Assembly: GCF_000002985.6 (NCBI RefSeq)
Contig: NC_003284.9
Location: 12,772,001-12,836,000, forward strand
Reading direction: 5' to 3'
Length of the DNA: 64,000 nucleotides
DNA from: Caenorhabditis elegans
Taxonomy: Eukaryota > Nematoda > Chromadorea > Rhabditida > Rhabditidae
Shown here one piece after another: positions 27,301 through 39,300 of this stretch. Position numbers and translations under genes: made by a program. Below the pieces are notes generated by a model that saw only the letters and a list, made by a program, of their open reading frames with translations, was not told the DNA's origin and searched no databases. Position 1 is the first letter of the stretch. Every line of letters starts with the position of its first letter.

Positions 27301-30300
27301 ATCGCGTGACGACAGATGCCTGAATGCTGACGCTCCAGGTGTCATTGGAGTCATTGGGCTGAGAAGTGCAGTTCCGTCGACAAATGACTTTGCCAAGTCA
27401 TCCGAAGTGCGAATATCAAAATCAAATACCTGAATAATACATAATACTTTTCATTTGATCAACTTTTGGAGTAAAACAAAATTTAATTAGATTTTCATAA
27501 TCAGTTCACACAAACCTTATTTTTCAAGGGGGTCAGCGCCACCGGCGTGGTGTTCAGCGACTCGGACTTTATTTTCTTTTCCTTCGTACTCCACTTCCAA
27601 TCTGGATGAGCCTTGAAGTGTGCTTCTTTCACTTGTGTTGCAAGTTTGTGATATTCCGCTTTCTGGTCAGCCGCCAAGGAGTACCACCATTCTCCGAGAA
27701 TTTTCGACACGGTTCTGTTGTCTTTATTCGGATACTGTTGGTGGACAAGCGGACGATGACGTTTCGAAAATATCATGAATGCGTTCATTGGACGGCGAAC
27801 GTGTGGCTCATTCTGTAAGTTGACCACTTTTTTTCTTAAATAATGTATTTCCATTATTATAATACAAAGATCTCATTGAAAAAAATACATGCGGAAATTC
27901 GTATTGGCAGGGCTATCAGGAACTAAACATGCATAGTCATTACTCCGCGCAAATGTTGTTAAGTATGTGTTTATTCTAAAGTAATAACAATCTCTTGCAC
28001 AATTATCTTACCGCTGAAACTTTCGAGCGTCGTCGCTCCTTGGCTGACTGAAAAACCTCCGGCTTGACATCCATTACGTCTTTTACACTTGACTGCTCGT
28101 AATCATCATTGGGTTCGATTTTAACTGAAATGAAAGGTATCGATTCTGTTTCTTTTTGATCTTTAATCACAAAGTTCTTATATTAAAAAGATACTTGGCG
28201 GCTATTAAATCAACAAACCTGGTGATCGGAACGCTGAGTTGACACTGCTGCCAATAGAGGACGGCTGGAAGGATAAAAACCGTGAATTGTGAAAAATAAT
28301 ATTTGTATAAGTTTTAGAGAGTGGGAGTTGGCAGGCCAAGAAAATGTGTCTTTCTAACCACAAAATCGAAAAATGTAAGATGAGCAGTAAATAAACTGAT
28401 ACTATCATTATTATCATATTATATGTGCTCGACAGCTTCTAGACTATGTTCTAGGTAAAACAAAGTCATTAGTATTTGGAAGAAAGTTCGTTGGTGAAGA
28501 CAAACAACAAACCTGTGACGGAAGTGTTGGCGGACCAGCGTCGCTGGTTTCAACTGACAACTCCTGGGACATGTCGCAGCCAGCTGAAATTTGAAACTTT
28601 TGCGATTATTGTTATAAAACTGAAAGTATATCACACATCTGATAAACACGGCTGCAAACTATAAAGATCACTAAATTTTTGAAAAATGTGGGTATTTCCA
28701 ACATGGGAGGGGTTTATGATCGATATACAAGTAAAGGATTATGCCTCTATATGATAAAGCATGACGCTATCTATAATATCATTCAAAATAGTTTGCGCAA
28801 CTCAATTCTCAACTAAAACAAATCATGAGCCGGGAGATATAACGTCCTAAGCCGAAGAGAAAAGCCGTTTGAGTTGATTGATATTTTGTGTTTCGATTCA
28901 AGATTAGAAGTTGAGTATGAGAATGGGAATGAGCTACTGATGATATCACTTGAAGGAGGTGTCGGTGAAGAGCACGGAGGGAGGAGGAGAGGGCGATTAA
29001 GAAAGAGGATAACGTGTGACCAGAGTGGGTGGAAAATAGGAAAGGAAATGGTGGGTGGTGGACGACGGGACGTTTGTTTAGAAAAGGATGGACGTCATGA
29101 AAAGGTCAGATGAGCTCTAAGAAGATCACGGATTTGAGACGAATGTTGAAACAAGGCAAAAAAGAACTGAGAAAAGCAAACATAAACTTTTTTCTCGGCT
29201 CAATTCTGTTTCTGCATTCCAAAACTTCCAGTTTTGGTAAGAAAAAAAAAACTTGTGAAAAGGTATTTAAAACTTTTTCAGAAAAAGTAGAACACCTCAA
29301 AAAAAACAAGAACCCCAATTAGTATCTACAATTAACGCTTTCAGATTTACCAGGTGAAAATTAGCTCAAAATAAATTTTAAACCAAAGAAGTGTACAGTG
29401 ACTTATTTCTGTTATGACTCTGAACATTTTCAGGCTTATAATAGAACAAAAATCACTAGTTTTAAGTCGAATACAAAGATAAACTTATTTCAATTCATAC
29501 TTCAAGCAAAATCAGTATTACACTTATAAATCTGCAATGACCTTGTCACAAAACACCATATCCTATTTCAAATATCAAAACTTATGCAGTGTTCCCACTC
29601 CTTCGCGGATTAAAAGAACAAATATCATACATGGTCGTAATAATAGAAAGTTTCTATAGATTGACGAGTACGTTTTGATAAGATTTATGTCAGCTCAGAA
29701 AACTGAACTGATCTTATTATGATATGATTAGACATGTGAATTCGAAAACTTTTTTTCGTGTTCGTTTTCCATCTTACTACCGTATACGAGTTTCAGGTGA
29801 CCAAAATATTCTAATTAAGCTGAAAATTTGAACTAGCTTGAAAGTTATAACTGGGGGGGGATTAATCAGGAAGTTTAAAACGATGTAATGTGCAGGAAAA
29901 GAGTGTGAAAAATGAAAGCAGGCGTTGAATGAAATTGCAACTTTATGAACGGAAAACAAACACCCAGTGGCACACTTTTCTAATAATGATGAGTTGGGGG
30001 AAAAGAATGAGAAATTGAAATTGAGAAAAGTGATGGGGAATTCACCAGAATGTGTGCAACTTACCAAGTTCTGCACTTGAATTCCGCGAATTGCTCTGTT
30101 GGTTTTGATTTTGATCACCACCGGAAGTTGGTGTTACGTTTGATTCACCACTGCGGGATGTTGTGTGAATTTGAAAATCTGAAAAGGAACTAGACTTGTG
30201 AATATACATACTTATTGAAAACTAATAACATCGGCGAAAGGTTGAATACATGCCACATAAAGTTTTATGATATCGTGATAGTGCCGTATGGAGTAATAGA

Positions 30301-33300
30301 ACTAATAAGTAAAGTAAGTAAAGAAAAATGTTGGCAACTACAATTTTTATGTGTCGGAATGTCTCACTTTACTAATATTTATAAGTTGAAAATGATTTGT
30401 TGAAAGGACGTCAAAAGCTTCTAACATGAGGGATAATCTTGAGCTTTTTGCACAAAAATCCTTAAAGATAGCTTACTTGAACTAGACCCGTTCGGATTTG
30501 AAGATCCTGTTGACGTGAGGCCTCCGCCTCCTCCCGAACTATCATCATCGTCGTCGTCAGACCGTTCTTCCGTCTTCTGACAAACACTGACGTCTGAACA
30601 ATCAAAAAAAGAAGTAAACCCCAATGATGTGTCACTAACTATCACTTCCAGCTCCATCGTCATCTTCCTCCTCTGGCTCATCCTCGGCAGGTTTCAAACT
30701 GTTGTTATTCGTCTGACTATTCTGTGCATTTATCTGTTGCTGGAGAATCGCCTGAGCATGTTGTTGAAATAACGGAGCAGTAAGCTGAGAGAATAAGGCT
30801 GGATTGATATTGAACATTGAAGATGTGTTTGGAAGGCTGATTGGAGGGCAAAATGCCGAATTTGCCTGTGACACAGCTGTCGGCTCGTGACGCCTACCTT
30901 GAGGCACGTGTTGCATTAATAATTGTTGAATCTGTAACTTTAACTATATGAAAAATAATATATCTTGATTAGAAATGTTTATGAATGAAACTGTAGGTAA
31001 ATTAAAATTAAGATTTATGATTGATTCATGAGAATCCTATCAGTTGCAATCGCCAATTCCGGCCATTACCGAAATTGCCGATTGCCGGACATTTTGGCAA
31101 TGACCAACCCTAATAATAATTAGAAAATTAAAATAATGCCACGTTGTCTTTGAGTATTAAATTAGTCTTTGTTAAAAGGAAAATGATAAGGCCTTCAAGA
31201 TTTACCTAATTATACAAAATTTATCAAACTCATAATTCCGGCAATTTTGATTTGAAATGTGAATGGTGGTGTGGTACTGTACATAGTGCCATCGGAGAAA
31301 TAAAGTTTTATGTTTGTGATAAATAGTAAAAGTGATAAATATTGAAAATAATGGGTCAGGAGGATTTTGAAATGTAATGCACTTTCCACCTCCCACATAA
31401 AAATGTTGTCATACATGTTTGAAATTTGTAATTCAGACAAACATATTTTCAAATGACAAATGTTATTCATAATTTTCTTTTAAAAATAATCACCTGCTGA
31501 AAATTATCAAATCTGACGTTGCCAAGCTGCAATATCTGCTGAAGATTGTGTGCTCGTTCGGCCTGAAATTTTTAGTTCAAATAAAATTCAATGAGAGTTT
31601 AATGGGGAAAATGAACAAAAATGAAAACGCCTATTTAATGCTTCTCTTTCAATTATTCGCAAAAAATAGAGAGAAATTGCAAAGAGTATGTGGGATCAAA
31701 TTCAAGTGAAGGAGAGGGCATTTTGAAGAGCGGTGGTGCCCTCCATTTTGGAATATCAGATTTCTGGAAGGCACCCTTCAGAGCAGTTCAGTTTTTTCGA
31801 CCCTTCAAACGTTTTTCACACGATTTTTTTTCGAGAGCAGGCCCAGTCAAAATGGGACGAGAGTGTGCGACGGCCAGATCAGCCTTCAATCCGGCGACGT
31901 AGTCACGACGTCACACACACGTTTTTTCGCGGTTTCAAACCGAATCGAATGGAGCGTATAAGTATGAGTGACGGTTAGTTCATTGAAACATAAAATGAGA
32001 GGAGAGAATGGAAATCGAAAGGGGAGAGAATTTAAAAATAGAGTATTAACTCAACTTTTTGCATGGATTGATCTCTAGGTGATCAATGAGTATCAAACAC
32101 AGTACATATGGTGCTACTTGTTTGGAAGAGTGAATGAACTGTTGGTCAGTTAACCTAGACACCATTCATCAAAAAATTTAAGTGACGTGGCATTGAGTTT
32201 AATAACAACAACCAATGAACTTTACAACTATATAAACGTTTATCAGCTTGAGTAGCTTATTTTTCATTTTTTGGAAAAGCCGCTAGAAGCTTTTATTTCA
32301 ATTAAAACAGATACTTCTATTATATGATGACAAGATGAAAATCCTAATATATTTTTAAGATCTGTGCGAACATACCACGAGTTGAACTGGTAAATTTTTA
32401 TCCGTCAGCAGTGATGTTGGAGCAGATAATGGGTTGATTTTTCCGGAAAACACTGCAGTATTCACTGTAGTTGGTACTCGAGATGCTGTGCTACTGGGCA
32501 AGAATACTGTTGGCTCAGGGTGAAATATATCTGAAAGTTGGAAAATCGAATTTATCTTTCAAAACAACAATAAAAAACAAATCAGACACAGTTTTCTTTA
32601 GATAAATTATTTTAATAGCTCAATGAGTTAAATGTATTGACTCACAAAAGAAAAATTAATGAGTAGAATATCGCGAAAGGTTTTGCGTGAAAGCTCGCAT
32701 TAAACTAGAGAAGCGAAACAAAATTATAGCAAAAAAGTGATGTGGGTGGAATAAGAAAAAAATGAACTTGAGGAAGGGATGGAAAGGAGGGCTTGCGTCA
32801 AAGAGTGCTTCATGATTCCGACAAAAATGCAAATCAGACTGAACTTTATACCACGCCGGGGGTGTGAGCGAAGATGATCATAAAACTAAAAAAGGCTTAT
32901 AGTAAGATAGACAGATGAAATGGATCGGGACTGGATTTTTCAGCTCAAGAAACCGGCTTACTTCTGACCGTAATCGCATTTTCAATTATTATAATTTCTT
33001 ATTTCGAAACCATAAAGAAATTTTCAGGAAAAAAATACCACAGAGGTTTATAACGGATTCTTTGAGCAACAACATTTTCAAAAGGGAAATCCTACCATAC
33101 TCAAGTTATATATCCGAACGAAATCCCCTTTTTTCCCCATTTTTCACCTGCCCAGAAATTCGCCACCCCAAAAAATGAGTGGGTTGAGTGAGTTTGACGT
33201 TTGATGTGAAAATGCAGAAATATATGAAAACATGGTCGAAAACAATTATTTTTGAAAAACAATACAAGAAAAATCTCCACCCGAAAAAGAAAGACTTATT

Positions 33301-36300
33301 ATTATACTGGTGTGGTAGTAATTTTTTTGGTAGAAAATTAGCATGTGTCGGGATTTTTGGAAAGAAATGAAAATTGAACTAGTATAGCACAACTGCTCAC
33401 AAAAAAACGAGATGTGAAATTCGAGAAGCCATTTTCACATCATTCAAACTGTAGCTGTGAAAACGAAAGTTTTAGAAAAAAAAAGATTGTGCAGTGTAAT
33501 TTTTTAGTTGAAATAACCTGTAGAGGTGATCTTATTAATTAGTGTTACTGTAAGAAAAAAATTTAAAAAATTAGCGAAATGAGTTTTTTATCGAGAAATG
33601 AGCTTCATTTCACTTGGCAGTACTTAAATAGTGCTTTTAAATTTTTTGTTTTCTGAAAGTTGAAAATAGTCGAAAAAGTTTTCTGGCAATTTTGAACACT
33701 TTTTCAGTTGTTTTTTTTTGTGGAATGAAAATTATTTTCAAATGAAGATAATATTTTTCAAGTTAATAAAAATATTGGAGAGCATGTCAGACTGCTGGCT
33801 CATTTTGTTGTATTGTCGCTCGGTAATTGCCGCGCATCCCTGCAGTGATATTGGAAGACGGGTTTTATTATTTTCAAATTTTATTGAGTTTTTTAACTTT
33901 AAGCCAATACATTATCACTTACAACTAGACTATTTATTTTCATAGTTTGTGCTTTCGCTCAATTAACTTCAAACCGCTCATATAAAATAGCTGCGTGCTA
34001 ATAAAAAACTAATAACGAATATGGAGCCATTAGGTTCTTAGAAACAAATTTGGCAAATTGAAAAATGATACATTCTCCGATTGTCAATCATGTTTTCATA
34101 CTCATCTGCAAACTGGGCGGTTCCAGTGCAGACAGTACTACTATTCGTCCTGACCACACACACACACATATGTGTCTGCCTGCCTTATTCAGCAGATGCC
34201 CATCTCTGAGCATGACTAACCTACTAGAACTTTGGGCGACAGCAATTTTAAGAGAAAGAAAACATGTACAACTATTCACGAAACGTAATAATATATGATA
34301 AAGGAGAATATGAAACAAGAAAAGAAGAGACACGGGGAAAGAAAACGTACTCTTGTTAGTAAAATTGTATGGCAGCACAAGCAGGGAAAATGTTATTTCT
34401 CAGCTGAAATTAATGGGACTGTTTTTTATTAAATGCAGAAAACTTCAAAAAAATTTGATTTTTCAAACACTAATTTCATTTTCCGGAACAATCTTCTAGA
34501 TAATCGGAAAAAGTTCATTAAAAGCGGAAAAGAGACATTCAACAATAGAATTGGAATACACTAAAAAAATTGTCGTCCCCCGGTCCGGAATGGAGGTAAA
34601 AAATAAAGACGGGAAAATGGGGGGAAAGGAGTTGTTGCATTCAATAGAGTAAAGTGCACACGGAAAGTCAAAAAGACATTTGTTATAAAGCATACTTCAT
34701 GTTCTATTGAAAGAGGTAAAAGTTCGAAAAACTGGAGAAAAAAGAACGGCAAGAGAAATGGATTCGCTGCAAGTTGAAAAGATCAATCAATTTTGATCAT
34801 ATAACAGAAACAGGAGGAAGCGAAATCTTATTTGAAAATGTCAAAATTAGTTCATTAGCATATTAATCTTAATAATATCATCGGCTTCCTTTGCTTCTGA
34901 CCTTATCGCTGCAAATGCTTTTGGCTCATTATTAGCTCAATGAAAGTTCAAACATGACCTATAGCGCTAAACAAAAATACATACTATTAAGAACACGAAA
35001 TAAAATAATTCTAATCAGTTTGTGTCTTTTTGCATAAATTTTGATTGTTCACAATTGAAAGCAACTCATTCATAAAACGTCATGCCTTATCTGAAATATT
35101 AACTCATTTTTTCTTTAATTATACCTATTTAAACTCTTTGTTTGTTCAGAAGACATGAAACACTTTCTCGCGAATCAATTCGGTCACAAATCATACATTG
35201 CGGCATTTCTACAGAAATTTTATGAAGTGCTCATTATTTTATTGATGCTTCATATTTCCTTAATTGCCGAGGTTTCTTTAAACTATAATAAGAGAAAATT
35301 AGTTAATAACGATTTTTAAGCTTAAAATAACACTACCGTTTTATTAAATTTTCAGGTTCTGAACAATACTTAAGGTTACAGAAAACATTTTAAAAATCAG
35401 CGATGACATGAGTAGGTTTTATGGTGAATTTTTTTTGAATTCTTGAAATGGTGAATTAGGTTTTAAAATGTCATTCTGAGTCGACAGGCGGAGAATGTCA
35501 AAATTATAAAAATTATAAGTCATAATTCAATTTTTTTCTTTTAATAATTACAACTTTTATTTTTTGATCTTCAAAGTAGAAAAAAATGAAGCAAAGCATA
35601 CCTATTATAATTTTGCAGTTCGGCATTAAATACGTAAAATGCAAAAAGAGAAATGGATTACGGTAGTTCAAAAAACAAGGATTGGCTAGAGAGATAATGC
35701 AAGGTTTGTAAAAATGTAACATTTAAACAAAAAACTTACTATCCAACACACAAAAATTTATAGATCAAGAAAACAAAAGTAGTGAAACTAAAGACAGATT
35801 ATGATAAAACTTATCACATAAGCTCATTTGATCTTTATTCGGCCTTTATTTCAGTAAGATGTTTTTTTCAAAACTATTCAGATAAAGGCATATGTATTAA
35901 AAACATTATTTACCGTACATTCTCAATCAGTTTCCAGACACTTGTTTTGAAAGTGAGTACTTTTAGAGTGTGCTAGATCATTATTTAAAGTGGTATTTTT
36001 AATCTAAGATTATTGAGAAAGCTGTACGCTTCGAAAATTCAATTCATTCAGGTTTGCTATTATATTGCTGATATAACTCGGTGAAACTAAATTTTGAACT
36101 TTAATTTGAAATCTAATACGTTTAGTAAAAATGAAGCATTTATGTAGATATGACTTATAACAATGTATGGTTATTAAAAACTAGCAAGTGTTCTATAACA
36201 AATCTACAGGCTTACCAGATTTGCTGCTTCCGGGAGATCCACGTTCCATATGATGACCGTGAGGTGGTTTGCTCTTGAGAGATAAATGTCGTGAGCAGTA

Positions 36301-39300
36301 GCCGCGTCTTTGTGACTCCTGAAATCAGATTTAGAGCTTATGGTGTGCATATGTCATGACTAAATCGAAAAAAAAAATCGCGACCCGTGTGAAAACAGCG
36401 CATCGGTGAACAGGACGCGCACTGATGAATTCGGGCAAAGAAACAACAGATGACTTTTCCCCCACACTGTCACCTGATTAAGGTATCTTTTTTTCGTTTC
36501 ACCAGGCTAGGTTTATTTCAAAAAAAGTTTTTTCGAACATTGCCTCCATTCACAGTGATAAAATTGTATGGGAGAAAAAAGGAGAAGTTACCAGCTGTCG
36601 GGTCGTAATTCATTTGGGCAGACTTGTGACTAACCCGCGCTACGGGTCTGATTCCTTAGTTATTTTTGATTCTGATTTCGTTTTCGTTTGCCTTACTTAG
36701 CAGTGATTGTTTTAAATGATCAGTTTGATAAGGGTGTATATTTTTGGTTGGTAATTTTGGAACTTTTGAGCTTAAGACTTTTTGGACTTTATGTAAAGTA
36801 AGCCCGATACTGAAAAAATAGTTGAAACTAGAATTAATACCTTATAAGCTTAAATGATGTGTTTGATTGAGTCACATATAACTCAGTAACTTAATAATAA
36901 ATAAACTAAAAACTACAGTTCTAGAAACTCATGAAGAATTTTGAATAATCTGCCTGAACAAAAAACAACATGAAATACAGTAACGGGTTAAATGATTAAA
37001 AATAGTATCACTGCCCAAAATAGTACTTTGAATTCTTTTCATTCTTGGATCTTGTGATTTCGACGGTCATTGCCATGAATTTCAACTCGATTCAGTAGAA
37101 AACAACAATTATAGGCAAAGAAGAAAGAGGACATGATATGAAGAAACATTTATCACAGCCTTGCTGGTCATACATACCTTATTACAACCTTCTTTCGAAC
37201 ACAACCGTCGCCACTGCTTGCCATTGAACTTTTTTCGAATACCGCACTGCGTCGTCACGATTTCACCTTTTTTGAAACGTTGCTGAATAATAAAAAAAAC
37301 ATTGATGATAACAACATATAAATCTTACCTGATCTAACATGGCTTTCGTAGCACAAACTGGAGCGTTGATACTGTGAAACATACTTGACTGCGGCGTATC
37401 TACGTCGGCCTCGAATATTCCGGAATCTTGCGATGGATTCACAAACAGTGACCGTGAAGCAGCAGATGATACGGTGGTTGGTGATGGTTCACCCGACTGG
37501 TCCTGGAAAAAAAATGATGATTCAGGAGGTGGAGTTACGAGAAGGATTACCGTAATAAGCTTCAGACAATAGAAATACCTAATACTCATTGCCTTATTTT
37601 TTATTTTTCGAGTGGATAAAGAGTAAATGGAGGAGACTAGGCGTCGTTGTTATTACACTAACACTATTAGCAGTTTTTGTGGAATCAAGATTACTAGTGA
37701 TTGATGAATAGATGGGAGCTGGGAAGAAAAGGATTTGACTTATCAATTGTTAACGAGAAAAAATCTTATTTCTCAAAAACCCCACACTCAATAATATAAA
37801 AACGATGACGTGATTCATCAAAGAACGTTAGTAAGGTAAACGTGTCTTTTAATAGGGTAGGATTAAATTTTCTTGGAGAAGTATAAAGTGCACGTCATTT
37901 TCTTGAATGATCAGTAACTATTTTTTTTATGAACAAATGCGATTTATAGTGAAACTATAATAAACATAATTCGAAAATATTTTAATTGCACATTTCCCGT
38001 TGTGAGAAATTTTGAGGAAAAAGTTTAGAAAGTCTATCAGACCCATCAGAAAAAAAACATTAAGTGGTACAAAGCCTCACGAAAAAGGAAATGAAAATTT
38101 CAAAAATTGAAATACACCATTGGAAAGTAATGAAATAATTTTGAAATTGTTATTACTAATAATTGATATACAAGTTTCAAATCTATACCTAATAGTCACA
38201 AATCGGGAAAAATTATCCTATCAAATAATTATGACCAAAATACCTGATTTGACGACTCTGGAAGCTCTTCGTCAGAATCTATTGAAACAGTTTTTGAGCT
38301 CGATTCCTGATTTGAGGTGCCAGGTTGTAACGGTAACACTGGCACGATCACCGTACCAGCCGGTGATGCGTGAGTAACAATCTGACCTGTTGAAATGGGT
38401 GTCGGTCTGAAATCAGTTTGAATATTATTCTCAACAAACAAACGAACAAATTTATTATTTCCTTCAAACCCATAATTTTCCCACGCCAATCTTCTGCACT
38501 TAAAGGATAAACTTATACTATTTAAGTTTGTTGGTATATGTCGCTGTGTTCACTCAATAATTGTGTACTCGAATAAAATGACACAATGTTATAATGAAAC
38601 CGGCGTATATGAGAAATCTGACATTTTCAAAAATTGCAAGTAACTTACATGGGAGTGATATTAATGACATGTTGTAATTGCTGTGAACGCCGCTGCTGTT
38701 GTTGCAGAGCCATCAATAAAGTAACGTTGTCTTGCGAATTTGTGTTTTGTCGGCCGTCTTCGCTTGTGCTAGGTAAGGACATTGAAGATGTTGGTACACT
38801 GGAAAATTTTATTGAATACTGCTGCTTAAAAACTTTAAAATGAAATGCTTTCTAAAAACTGAGTAATTTGCATTTCAGTTATCATTTGAAAAATCAAGTC
38901 CGACTAATCAATATTAGAGTCAAAAACAAAAACTATTTTTATCTGATAGCTTCAAAAAGTGAAAACATAAACTCAAAAAATATTTCTTTAAAGTTTACCC
39001 TACCTGTTAGAAACCCGTTGTGGATTTATTAAATCCTCATACCAGGGCGGCCGGAGCAATCTCAAATTTGCCCGAGACACTAGACTTGAGTAATTTGCGT
39101 TGGTCACTTTCACCTGCAAAAAATTGGCATTAATTAATGTACTTGCAAGTTCATAGTTTTTGCAAGAAATCTAGTCTAGTACCATAAATTTCGGCGGATT
39201 CCCGTTGCTTGATTGAAGTTCAGCCGTTCTGTAAATTGTTTCTGACTTCTCCAGTGGTAATCGTACTGCCAGAATTGTGTTTGAGACAAGTGTTGTTAAC

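Noticed and set aside
27020..27433. 137-codon plus-strand ORF
   Set aside because: Antisense shadow of a gei-3 exon that is phase-consistent on the minus strand.
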